A stretch of 64,000 nucleotides of DNA. Origin: Eudromia elegans. Its lineage: Eukaryota > Chordata > Aves > Tinamiformes > Tinamidae. Location of the stretch: assembly GCA_003342815.1 (NCBI GenBank), contig PTEX01000055.1, forward strand, positions 1,178,001-1,242,000, read 5' to 3'. Shown one piece after another: positions 1 through 13,040 of the stretch (its first letter is position 1; every line of letters starts with the position of its first letter). Both the position numbers and the translations under genes were made by a program. The notes beneath the pieces are model-generated. The model was not told the DNA's origin and did no database searches. It saw nothing but the letters and a program-made list of their open reading frames with translations.

Positions 1-3000
1 ACATATCTTTGTACCTATGTAAATGTTGGACAGATTAGATTAGAAGCTTTTTAACAATAATTTATCACTCTTCCCCCTTGTGTTTTTAATCAGATTTTTT
101 TTCTGACTGATAAGTGCCTTATAATCTTTTTTTAATGAAAGCAGACAGTCCGAAGCTACTTGTGATACAAGATCTCTGTTTAGATTATGTACATTCATTG
201 AACAACAAATTAGCCAAATAGACCCTAATGCTTCCTTTATCGTGCTGTTTTATCTGAATTAGGAAAAGAATTATCACCGTATGATGGGAATGAGAATGCA
301 TTCAGCTTCTTCTTCTAAGTGAGACTAATTAGGAGTCACTGTGAAAAATGCAAACCTGCCAACAACTTCAATAAGTTAAAAAGCTTCTTCTGAGACCTTG
401 ATGAAATGTAACCTTAGGAAGGGTTATGTGGGCAGCGTCTACTATATTACTGTAGCTGCTATGTTTTTTATCTACCACCTTGTCCCTCATTGCTGGATTA
501 TTTGATAGGATGGAGCAAATAAAGTAGGCAGAAAATTGAAAGACCAAGAACAAGGAGCATCAAAAGTGAGAATCATATAGCACAAACCATAAAAAAAAAA
601 GGAGCTATACAGCATTTTTCAAATAACAAGGAAAAATTGCTAGGTGCATTAGACACTACTCTGCAATTTGGGAAACTTAAATCTAATCTTAAAACATTTC
701 TCCTTGTGGTGTAAGACAGGCTTCAGAAAAAAATACATTTAACTACTTAGTTCTAAAGACAAATTTTATTTCCATGACTGATAAATACGAAGTGTAATGA
801 TCTGCTACATTAACCACCAAGAGGTTGAGAGCTTAATTTCAACACTAGTAGTACCCCAGGATAGTGCTAACTTCATTCTCTGCTAATGATGATTACTGTT
901 CAAATGCACAGGGTTGAATCTGCTACCTGTCATGAGAGTTTCATGTGTGTATATATAAATATACACATACATACACATATACATAAAAACAACCCCAATT
1001 ACATTTTTGCTGTTTTCTGTCTCTGGATAGCTAAATAGTGAATAGGCGCTGCAGTCAGGTTATCTGCTTTGCACATAAACTTTAGATATATTGATATTCA
1101 GTTAACAAAACTATCTGGAATTTTTAATGAGAGAGGAAAAAAAGTTTTATTACCAAAATGTTTCATTATTCATCTGGTTTTTAATCACAGAAAATTCCTA
1201 ATTATATACATAGACATAACAACTGATTAAAAATTGAACAATGATGTTTTGGCTTTGTGTCTGAAACTCTGGTATATTTGAGGAGAGGGAGCGTTCTAAT
1301 CTGTCAGATCAAAAACATAATTTCACATATGAACAATCTCGTCAATTCTGCCATGTTTACTGGTTAAAGGGACAGCTTTGGCCACATTCACACATTAAAC
1401 ACAATTCTCTATCATTCTCTATCTATACCAGAGACACTGGTATAGCAGTGACTCTAACAACTTACTGTTATTGTCTATTACTAATGTATTATGTATTTTA
1501 CAGGAGTATTGCCAATGAATCCCATTCACAAGCAAACTACATGCTATGCCCATCACAGAGCAAACGCAAAAACTATCCCACATTTTACAATGTTAGGGAA
1601 AAAATCAGTGTCTGTGATCCAAGTTGTTCACTTCCGTTAGGAACTTTAGCACAGTCTAACACTTTGGAATATAATTACCCCCCAAAAGGCTCAACAACAT
1701 AACTCTTGTCTCGAAGGCCCCCGAGTAAACTATTAGTACGGAAAAATATTTGAAATCCTTGGTGTCTGAAAGCTTTGTGGACACAGGCACATTTCATAGT
1801 AACATTTCTTGTGTAGTAGAACACACAAGAAACAACATCCTTGTGTACCACAGACTGCTGTTTGAACATCCCGGGGCTACTTTCTTCTAGCTAATTCACA
1901 GCAAAGGTAATCAAGAGTAGATTTTGAATAGTATGAGTTAACATTTTTATCTTTATCTAATTCTAGGCATCTTGACAACTTCCAAAATTTCTACATAAAG
2001 GAGTACAACAGAAATCTACTGCTTAGTAATTTTTTTTCTGATTCCTGGGAAATAATAATTCCCTATATAAGGCGCTCTCTGCAGGCTTCTAGATAGATAA
2101 TTTATCTTTCCTGAGCGGATGTCATTTTGAACAGTCTTTTGCTCTATTCTTCACCCTAATATACTTTATTTTCAGTGTCTTCAGAAGAAAAAAAAAGCTC
2201 ATCATTTCCTTGACCAATCAGTCTGTTAAAAATAAGTCAGAAAACCCATTACACCAAAACCATATGCTTCATAAAAGTGGATGCTTAAGATTTGCACCAA
2301 ATTTCTCCAAATATATTTTAGAAGAGCCCTCAGCAGAGACTAATCCAAAAAAAAGGCCAAATATGTCTTATTTTATGACATATTTTACACAGCAATGCAA
2401 TGAATATTTCCTCCAAACAAAATAACAACAACCAACAGGGGCTATGGTACCCTGTGTGCTGAGGGCCTCTGAATAATAACAAGATATTTTTTGTTTATGA
2501 TTCTCTGCCAGTCTGGCTTTGTTGATATGTTCCTAGTTATCTTAAGATCCTATTATCTCTTCTCATGCTTATCCTTTCAACAGAGACACTTGCTGAGAAC
2601 ATTATAGTTGAGGGAGAGAATAAGCTATTTTTCTGCTCATGCCATCTGTCTGGTTTTAACAAATTCAGCTTGTTCTTTCCCATTTGCTCCTCTTTTTAGT
2701 TTCTTAGACACCTTTGGGATATTTACTGGACAGACAGAACTGTCATTTTTTTTTTCTGTTTGGTGGAACTACAGAAGAATTAGTCATACCACTCAGTTGT
2801 ACTTTATGACAAACGCGAAACCTGAATCCTTTTCCACATGCTGCACCGGGTAAGCAAATTTAGCAAGTAGGAGTTTTATCCACTGGAAAATGTGATTTGC
2901 CTCCAGGCCTCTCCAGGGCCATTTGTGGCCTTGGGATGGGCACATCAAATAGGTTTGGTGGATTCTGCTTTTCTCAGTTAAGACTCAAAATCAGGAAGGC

Positions 3001-6000
3001 ATGGAGGAAATGAGAAGACGGCAGCACACAGTCTCCTCTGCCTGGGCAGCCTTGACCCTCTCTCATCTCCCACAGCAAATGCCCTGAGCACAGTAGCCCG
3101 TTTGGAGAAATATCCTGAAAAGCTGCTCCAAAGTCCCTCATAGGACAAGCAGTGTTGGATAAGTGTTTACTACATGCCTGGCAGAAGGAAAGTCCTCTGT
3201 TAATTTGATTTAGATATAACTCAGCATTTCTGTTGCTTTTCTTTTAAGTGTTTCTTCATCAAGAAAAGAAAATGTACTGTTTTGGGCCAAGCATAGAATT
3301 TTTTAATTTCATACCGTATTTCCCCAGTGACTCAAAGTCTCTTTTTTTGTGTGTCTGGCTGAACTGAAAGACTTGTTGCTGATAGGGTCCCTTTACTGAG
3401 CACAGGAGGAGGAAAGGTGAGAAATGATAACAATTTAATCAAAATTCAGAACACACTTTAGAAAGATGATGCCCTTTACGTAAAAGGCTCCAGCTCCATT
3501 GATCAGATTTCTCTCATGCAAACTGACCACCCCAATTAAAAAGGGAAAACAGTGAACAATAAAGGAAACAGAGGTGTGTAGGGGATAAAGTGAATTCTCT
3601 GTTGTATTGTAAGTGCTGCAGCCAAATTGTTCTTTATGCCAGCAAAATTACATTCTCTGTTAAGGACAAACCTAACCTTCAGAGACTGTGAAAATCATCC
3701 ACCCCTACAAAGAAAGTTGAACACAATAGAAATATTATGGCAGAAATGGGAAATAATCCCAAGCTTCTGTGATTCAGTGAGAGATTTCTGAAGGAAAAGA
3801 AATGTACCTTTTCGAGAACTGCTCCTTAAAAACTTGACAGAAGTGCTGTAAGTGAGAGTTGCATTGAAAGAGAACAAAGGAGGAACTATGCTGGGTAAAA
3901 TGATAGCAGAGAGCAGTCTTTGGGGAAGCACCCAGACCATATGATGTTTACTGGTGTCATCTGTCGCTCCTGGTTTAAAAACAAGCATACAAAATTATTG
4001 CCTGGCCTGTGTTGCTGAAGACGCTCCAATTTTACTGACCTTAGTAACATCATTTTTGAATCAAAAGTACCCTTTTGTCACAGGTCAAGATGAAAAATTC
4101 CAGTACGAGCAGTGACTTGCAGTTACCGTGTGGTTCAAGCAGCAGATGGGTTGACTCATGGAAAAACATTGGGAGAAATGTAAAAGTGAGGAAACAATGG
4201 CTCTGTTTTGTGGAGGCAGCTCCTGCAGTGGCACTCATTTTTATCACGAGATGGACTCTGTCGCACTGTGAGCTTTCAGGCACAATCACAGGGAGCAATT
4301 TTTTTCATTCTATCAGTCTTTATCACTCACAAATACTCTTTTGCATCACTATAGTAATTCTATAATATTAAATCTAATTAATACTAATAATCTAATTAAT
4401 ACCGATATACTCACATTATCTGAGCTTATTCCATCTCCTGGAACCAAAGCTCAAATTCACAGTCTTTAGAACAAGGTTAAACATTTAGGTATGCTTTAAT
4501 GTTCCAGATACTGCAACAACTTAAATCTACCCAGAATTGTGGTGAGATTCACTGCTAATAGGTCAAACTTTTCAGGACAGCATGTACTTTATTTCAGTAA
4601 GAATTTAAATACCACTGAATGAATGAAGACAGATCTACACATAATGCTACACTATGGTCCTTCAACAGTCAGTCCTTAACAACATTAGGAAGTGACACAG
4701 GTCTCTGGCTCTGTTTATGGGTAGCCCACAGTTTAACCATAGCCTGTACTGCTCAGTGCTCTAAAGGAAATTAGAAGGAAAAGAACAAAACGAAAGATTT
4801 ATGAAAGAAAGAGGAGAGAAAAGATTTATCTGACAATATTATTAATGTCATGCAATTCATGACTGAATTGAAACACCTTAACAGAAAAAAAAATCATCTC
4901 AAAATGTATGGATCAGCAAAATTATCATCACTACTCTATTAAAACCAGATAGTCACCCAGAAAAGAAAATTATCATTTTTGAACCTTCTGCAGGAGGATA
5001 TTAATTTGCTCACAAAGATACATGCAAAAATTTATCAAAACAGGGATAATCTCTCAATTATTTTTCGGTAGTTTCACTTTCATACTCCTAAATTATAATT
5101 ACACAGCAAATGTCTGTATGCCTCTCTCCATTCTTATGCACATGGAGTTTGGAAACCCATTGCCATCAGATAAACTGAGACCTCCTACTTTCATTATTCT
5201 CTGTTTCATTAACTCAAAACCAAAATGTTTTAAATACGACTTGAATTTCGTCTTCGTTAGCGTGAGCCATAAGCATATGCCCAGCCTCATCCTGCTTTTG
5301 TTCTAAGGATTTCCAAACACAACAAAAGCAGGCTCCAGCAGAATAAGAGTTTACTAGAAAACATTATTTTTTGGTTCTCCTCAGCTTCTGAGCTAGGTGT
5401 GCTACAAGGGAGGGAAAAGCAAAAAAGGGAAAAGGTGGCCTCATGTTTCACTTTTGAGTTTCAGTGAAGCTGCTTTATCCCAAACTGATTGTCCATAGCC
5501 CTAATCTGACTAAAACATCTTTACTGATGATTAGCATACAAAGACCACCAGTGGGGGTGAAGAAGAAGGCCTGGAATATTGCAGGTTCTTTTCTATCCCA
5601 TTACTTTGCAGGGGCAAACATAGAACCAAGTCAGAAGTAATACCCATGAAAGACTATGAAAGTACTAAAACCAAAAGTATTCAGACATGCAGTCTGAATG
5701 TCAGTATGCAGATTTTTGAGCTCAGACTCACTACTGAGACATGTTTATGTATATTTATGCATATGCTAAATATTTATGTATATGCTGCATCCATCAACAA
5801 ATATAGAACAAATTAAGCACGCATGTAGGAAACATTCACACGGTTTATATAGTTGTATTAGGGATGATTTTATGGGTTAGGAGTTAGCATACTGTGCTAA
5901 GCATTATACAAAACAACACAAAGAAAATTGCATGCCAGAGAAAATGGACTAGAATTGTAAAAAGGTGGAATGAACGACATAATGACTAGCATTACATCAC

Positions 6001-9000
6001 AATTATTTTCTATAGGAAAAGAGAAAGAAGAAACCTGCCAGTAATTTGAAAAGAACTCCAACAGCTACTTGTAAACAATGTTTTTTAGATGTATACTTAT
6101 CTAAATCTAAATCCAAGCCCTGTCAAAATAACAATCCAAGATCCAGGCTATGGAGATGTGAGAGTTCCTTTAAGAAAGAACTGCTAAAAATAAGAAATGC
6201 TGGCAAAATCTCTTTCTCATAGCTCCAAAACAAAGTAAGATGCTTTAAAAATACACCAAACTGCAAATGAAATGGCTTGTTTGGTAACGTTTGGTATTGC
6301 TATAATGGCTTCAAAATGGAAAATATGTAACAAATCTAAAAAAAGATAGTTACAAAAACAGTCAATAAAATGCAGTAATGAATGTTAAAATTATCTGGCT
6401 AAATATTCAGAAAGCAAAAAAAAAAAACCAGAGCAAAACTGTTTTGTCTTCAAAAAGGAATAATGAAATACTACTTTCTTACTGTTTCAAAAACAAAATA
6501 TCATGTTTTTTCACAGGGAAATGCATAAAATATTTTGTCATTTTAGTGATGTGCTATATGATGAGATAGCATTAGAGGAGGGTAGGGAGATTCTGTGGTG
6601 TTTTTAAGTGTTCATCAGTCAAATTGGAATAAATTATAAACTTCAATTTCTATTCTTCCATGCCTAAATGAAAATCCCTCCTATCTTTCACCACAGAATC
6701 CACTTTTTCTAAACTCTAGACTGAAGTTTTATGGCACTTTCAAAGTATGATGTCATCTAAATAAACAAATCTTTCTCATTGGTGTCAGGAAAAATTGGGC
6801 TAGGTCTACATGAATGTTCAAGCTTCCAATGAAGTGTGTCAGATCTGCCAGTTAAAAATTCTTATTTCTTGAGCTTTCAACTCAAGTCTGTTATAACGTA
6901 CAGTGCTGCCCCAGATAGACACTGAAAATTAAAATAAGTACTTGGGAGCATGTGTTAGTGGCTGTTCTGCCTAGTACAGAAAGTGCAGTGAACAATGAAG
7001 TGAGTCATTCATGAGCAGTAACTCTGCATTTTCATATGGATAAAGGTACCCGTCATATCTTCGTGGGGTTAATTCAGATTTAAATCTGACAACCCATTCC
7101 TCGGCAGCTACCGTCTGAAAAATGATGCAACTTTTGAAGTCCTGTAAGACAACTGAAAACACCCCTGAGTAAGTAAGCTAAAGCTAGGGCAGTTGGCTTT
7201 AGAGAATTTCATTACTTCGAGAATTCAAACTGTTTTGCTGCATCCTAGAGACAAAACAAGTCCTGCCTGGAAGCTAACACATCTCCTTAATCCAGAATTT
7301 CTGGGGAGACTTGAGAAATTAATTTATTCTATGATGAACAGACTATGGTCTCTTCATGAGGAAGTTTGCTACAGTTTAACACGTCGTGCCCTCAGACATT
7401 TTCTTTTAAGTAGAACTTTTTTAAAAGGACTCTTTAATATGTATGTGCCTTAATTAATAGCAAGTTGTAGCACATAATTTATTTTGTGTGTGTCTGTGTC
7501 ATGGTAGCGCTATGGGCAAAGTCTGTCATGTCCTGCTTGCACACTGTTTGCTCTGAAGACTACCAGAAAATGTGCCTTCCACCATAACATGGTCTAATCT
7601 TAAATATGGAAGGACTCTCATAACATTTCACTTAAAAAATACCTAGCATACATTATTGTTAATACGTTGCTGAATTAAGCTCCAAAAATCTCACTTTTCT
7701 CTTTCATTAGATGACTTAAAATCAAATTTATAAAATAAATTTTGAAAACATAAAATGATAAAAGTTATCCAAGGGTTAAAAGAACTTTATGGTGTGTGTG
7801 CAAACAGAGAAGAAAAGGGGCTTTGCTTAGAAAAGAGTTTCTGCCTCCAAGTAGAGGTTTAAGAACTGATATTTAGTAAAAATGTTCTGAAATTGTATCT
7901 CTGTAGGGCAGTAAAAAAAAATCCATTAATAACATGTTTGTTGTTGTCGAAGTGTCTATTATGAGGCTCAGGCTGTGCAAAAGCCTGTCTCTCCACAAGG
8001 GAGATATGACAGGCTTGTCGGGAGGGAAAGGAGATGGCTGAAGATGGATATGTGCTGCCTGTTGACAAGTGGTGGGTGCAAGCAAGGAGATGGATCACTA
8101 AAAATTTCCATTATATCAAGAAAAACACAACTTGCCCCTAACATCACCTCTGATAGTTTCTTAGACCAGCTGCTTCCCTGACACCCTACTGAGGAACAAA
8201 TTGCCTTCCTAGCAGGACATTTGGACACTCTTGCATTAATAGATATGGATCTCAGCATGCCAAGCCAAGCAAGAAGGCAATTTAATATGAGCAACACTGT
8301 CATCTCAATTTAGGACAACAGCTAGGATGCCCTACAGGGCATTGCAACAGCTTCTAGAAGTACACAGTGTAAGACATTCTTGCTGTCTTAAGGCTATAGA
8401 AAGCTGGTATTTCTAGTAAATAGCCAAGCCAAGGAGAATGGAAAATGTAAATGCATAGATGAAACAGCATTGTACTGTCTAGGAGCATCAGTTTCAACTC
8501 AAGGGCCTTTCATTTCTGTAGCAGACTGCAACAAAGTTTCTAGGGGAAGAAAAAAGGAAAAACCTTGAAGAGACAGGAATAACAGTAGGTGGCAGGTATT
8601 TCATTTTCAAGTGCAGGTGAATTTCAAAAGGAAAATTTAGTCAATTCTGATAGCTGTCTAGCATAACAGCATCACAGTGCTAAGCAGCAGGAAGAACATG
8701 GAAGCTTTGAATAACTGCTCTCTGATGGTGGATGCTTTTAACATCCTTAGGGTTATTCTGTTTTGGTTTTAGTAATCATGTGGGTGCTCTCCTGCTTTTA
8801 TTTTTGTGCAGTGCACCCTTCATTAGTCTTGCAGCCAATCTTGAGTTAAACCTAAACAGAAAAGCAAGCCAGAGATGTCATATTTTAAAAAGAGTAGATA
8901 GTGTAGTGGGGCCAATTCTCTGTGACCATAGTTGAAGGGAGGTTTGAAGATGTCCTCATTCATCATAACCCACATGCCTTGAAAACCTGGAGCTATAGGA

Positions 9001-10646
9001 GGGCAATCAGACTTGGTTATGAGAGAAAGGACTGAGCAAACAGGTGTCTTCCCTGGAAAATAGAGGTGCTTTCTCTGTGCTCTATACACTGATGTGGTCT
9101 CTGTGCCAGAAACATATGCAAACACACAACCATAGAAGCATCTAGGGTAAGTCTTGCCTTGGGTCTTCATGAGACCATTTATGAGGTTCCTCCTTTGAGT
9201 GGTTCATCTGCACAACATCTAAAGACCATATGAACAGAAAGAGCACCTTTGATTAGCCAAACTCAGCCACTTCAAGAAGCCATCACACGATCTCTGGAAA
9301 AACTACTCTCTTATCTCTGGCAAATTGACAAAACCATTGGCTGTACCGAAGGGACAGAGAGCCTTTTCAGGAGTGAAGGCACATGGGGTCCGTGATGACT
9401 ACAGTTGCCTAGTGTCTTGGCCTTTTTCTTATTAAAATTTACAGGAAAATAGAAGGCTGGATGCTCTGGTGGCTTGAGATATTGTTGGTCCATTGCAGAG
9501 CCAGCTGATGATCAAAAAGTGGGTTGAGACACCATTTTCAGGGAATGATGACGTAGACAGCTCCTGACTGCAATGTCAAAATGTGGCTATTTTAGAAGAT
9601 TGGTTGATGGAAGCTGCTTCTGCTCTGGTAATCTTTAAAGAGGGCAGAAGTCATGTAGACTTTTTCAGTGGTCTATACATTGATCCCAAGTAGAGTGAAG
9701 CATACAGATCCATGGAAGCAATGATTGTTGCTATGGTTAAAACATGCTCAAGGAGATGATATGCTGCTAGATTTGCCTACTCCTGTAATGGCCAGGAAGA
9801 GAAGCCTTTGTTCCTCTTTCAAGATAATTAGTTCAGAGAATTACAGAGAAGCCTCGAAAGACAAATCTTCAGCTTTTTAATTGTACAGTCTGCATTTTTT
9901 TCACAATAGGATGTTTTCAAATTCAAAAGTAAAAAAGTTTTCCAAGTCTAGCAAGATCATTAGCTTATTCACTGCTGGAGTCATCACGAATTACCTTGAA
10001 TATCAAACAACAAAATCACACTACTACATGAATGAATGTAGCCAATACCAAAAGCTACACTAAGGCAAAACAAAACTCCCAAATGGGACTCCCAGGGTAA
10101 CATTAGCTTCTCCCTTCTGCCTGATGAACACAGTTTGAAATATCAGTCACAATTACATGACCAGAATTAATCAAAATATGACATAGTATTCATTAAATAT
10201 TGATGCTAGACTTCTTTTCAGAAGCTGTTTTTCATTTCCAGAGCCAGTGCTTGCAAGGTGTATAACCAGGCTTTGGGAACGAAAATTAAAGCTTTTCAGA
10301 TGCCTGAGTAAACATGCTTTTAATACGCAATTTTTAGACATAGTTAAAAGAATACAAAAACTTTCACTGAATGACTAAATGCACTTTTAAATTAAAAAAG
10401 TGCTTAGTTGCATTGAAATCAATAAGTTTAAAGGCTTCTTGTTGCTCTTAGTATTTTTATGCAATGTATTGCAGCCGCTCATAGGTACTATGTATGCATA
10501 CCAATGCAGGAACACCATCCTAACTTACTGAAAAATCTTTAAAAAATATCATGCCTCCTGATCTACTACGTCACTTAACTGTATCTGCAACTTACATTTA
10601 TAATAACTTGCCTTTGGAAATGGTAGAAGTGTTCATCATTTTAATA
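1..10646. other. AT-rich intronic sequence without recognised elements
   Basis: Apart from the TA/CA stretch near 0.95 kb I see only short A or T runs and scattered frames under 120 codons. Frames at 7.2-9.2 kb were read and show no protein family or zinc, kinase or reverse-transcriptase motifs. Confidence 0.5.
945..990 (+). repeat. TA/CA-rich low-complexity stretch
   Basis: TGTGTATATATAAATATACA followed by CATACATACACATATACAT. A decayed dinucleotide and tetranucleotide repeat. Confidence 0.8.
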
Positions 10647-10958
10647 TTCACAGAATCACAGAATCGCAGAGTGGTTGAGGTTGGCAGGGACCTCTAGAGA
10701 TCATCTAGTCCAACCCCCTGTTCCAACAGGGACCCCTAGAGCACGGGGCACAGGGTGGCATCCAGGCGGGTTTGGAAGATCTCCAGAGAAGGAGACTCCA
10801 CAGCCTCTCTGGGCAGCCTGTGCCAGGGCTCCGTCACCTCACAGGAAAGAAGTTCTTCCTCACACGGACATGAAACTGCCTGGGTTTCAGTTTGTACCCA
10901 TTACCCCTTGTCCTGTCACTGGCCATCCTCCCTACAGTCTCCCCTCAGGTACTTAAGA
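10647..10958 (-). mobile_element. CR1 LINE, 5'-truncated 3' end, young avian type
   Basis: On the plus strand this reads as the reverse complement of a CR1 3' end. It has a short CAGAATCA-type tail, then GTTGAGGTTGGCAGGGACC, the ATCATCTAGTCCAACCCCC block, GGAGACTCCACAGCCTCTCT, and the ATTACCCCTTGTCCTGTCAC region, ending near CCCCTCAGGTACTT. About 310 bp of the 3' end remain, typical for a 5'-truncated copy. It lies in the same orientation as PRKN. Short open frames inside it are by-products, not reverse transcriptase. Confidence 0.95.
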
Positions 10959-11450
10959 CACATAAAATAAAAAGCGTGACTGAACTGTATTCCACGGTTT
11001 GTTTCAACTGGTTTGGGCTGCTATTTTAAACTAGTCATACCTGGCAAGGAACCTCAGACATGTACAACAGAGCTGCAGAGCTAAAACCACAAGTGGTAGA
11101 ATTAAAGTGATACAAGGAGGCTTTGAAAAACAATTCATCCATCCCAGCAATTTGAAAACAGAACATACACATTTATCCTTTACTAATAATTGCTGAGGAG
11201 AAAAAAAAAAAAAAAAGAGGAAAAAAAAGAACTAGTTTGACCCCAAAAAGAAAGGAGATGGTAGCACCGAAGAACCAGTATGGGTACAGCAGCTATTTTA
11301 TCGCTCCCCTACTTGAATACACACATTAGGGAAAATACAGGAGATGACTGTGAGATTTTGGGGACATAAAATATGAAAGGTTTTTAGTGAGAGAAAAAAA
11401 GATATAATATGTGGAGAAGAACTTAGTGATTTTAATACTTACTGATTCTT

Positions 11451-11466
11451 CCCCCCCCCGCCCCCC
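11451..11466 (+). repeat. C9-G-C6 tract (G6-C-G9 on the PRKN strand)
   Basis: Fifteen C residues are interrupted by one G. On the sense strand of PRKN this is a G-run long enough to form a four-stranded G structure with very short loops, or to bind G-run splicing factors. The tract is direct observation; the structure is inference. Confidence 0.95.
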
Positions 11467-11879
11467 AAACGAATAATTTATATAGAGGCACCTGGACAGA
11501 TTCCTTCTTTCCAAACATTGCTATGTCCCAAATCCCACAGTTTCAATAAAAATTTTGAAACAAACCATTTGCAGAATGGAAACCGGATTACTGTTTTAGC
11601 TTTCTTATGCAGTCACCATACTCTCCGCAGAGCTGGGAGCCAGAGGAAACATTTGGGAATGATGAAATAATGGAATGTGGGAGGCAGACAGATTTTTTAC
11701 TATGTCGAGTTAGATGAAATGCCTGTTTATTCCTGACGTGTTCAGTGACATTGAGAATGGCTTATTCTGTGTTACCATGAAGTATCAACAGTGTCATTTC
11801 ACAAGAAGCTGATGATTCTAAAGAAAAAGTTGGTCTAATCAAATTCTGGGAGTCTAAACAAACTTTGACAGTGAAATGC

Positions 11880-13040
11880 TGGAGAATAGCTGCTACACAG
11901 TTTTCCAAACAATTATGTGCTACCTAATGAAAGCATATCTAATTTTTAGCTTCTTAGTTTGCCTATGGGAATTTCATATGAAACAATGTCAGAGCTTTAC
12001 TGCCATCAATATACTATACCTACGTCTCCCCTACTCACCCTGCCCCTACTACTCTGACACAGTAAAGCCAGACGTATCAGAAAAAACTCTTGATAAATCC
12101 ATGTTTCCGGAGATTGTCTCCTTTTTATCCTCCAGGTATTTACCTGCAACTTGTTTCATTATTTGCTACAGTTTTCTTTTGGAAATTCAGGTTAAACCTA
12201 CTGATGTTCAGGCTCTGATTTTTCCTCTTTTAGACACAAACTCTGTACTTTTGCTTTTTTTTTCCAAAATCTTTCTTACCCACATTTTCAAACGTGACCA
12301 CTGACAGTGCTGAGATTTTTTCACCTAATTCTCCAATTCCCATTGGACAAACTTCTGCAGGCCCAACTAACCTGAAGACAGGTCTATAGCCTGTTGTTTC
12401 CCTGCCATAGCTGGTGCTCATTCTTTGGTGCCACCGTTTTCAGCCCTGCTAACCACCTGAGCAGCAACAGAAGTAAACGCTCTTGCCTTTCGGATGGTAT
12501 TTGATGACACATTCTCCTTCCAAACAAGGAGTGAAACAAGAGCTTTTGGGGTCTTTCATGTTACTATTTCTGTTGCTGCTTTATGGAAAGCTTGCTTTAT
12601 ATCTTTTGTTAGACTTTATTTGAGAAGTGTCTTATTTCATGTTTGGGACTTTCTGATTTTATCGCTGTGTATATTCCATTGTTCTCTTGTATTTGATCTT
12701 AGTAACAACCTACTTATATTTATTATGCACTTCCTTCTTACTTTTCAGGTCATTAAAAAGCTTATTATTCAACCATACCATTTTTTCCTTCAACCATATA
12801 AGATTTTTTGCAACTCTGCTCTTCCTAGTCTTCCTTCACACTGAAATAATTTACAGTTTCACCCTCAATATGATTTCCTTACTGAATTGTCAGCTCTCTC
12901 CTTCTGGTTAGATATACATTTCTTAGCAGTTACCCAAATTTGCTTCTACCTGCTTTCCCGTAGTTATTGTTTTTCTCTTGCTTCACTTGCAGAGATATTT
13001 TTTGTTTGATTGGATTTTTGTTTGGTTTTGCTTGGGGGGT
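11880..13040 (+). other. T/C-rich intronic stretch
   Basis: Over 1 kb the plus strand is dominated by T and C, which produces 142- and 116-codon frames rich in Phe, Leu and Ser. These are composition effects: the frames lack motifs and overlap frames in other registers. No element was recognised. Confidence 0.5.

Noticed and set aside
10675-10970. Two overlapping plus-strand frames of 93 and 71 codons.
   Set aside because: Both lie on the antisense strand of a CR1 3' end and encode nothing known.
11876-12304. 142-codon plus-strand frame rich in Phe, Leu, Ile and Ser.
   Set aside because: It lies in a T/C-rich stretch, which yields hydrophobic codons and few stops. It has no motif or family, and other frames overlap it.
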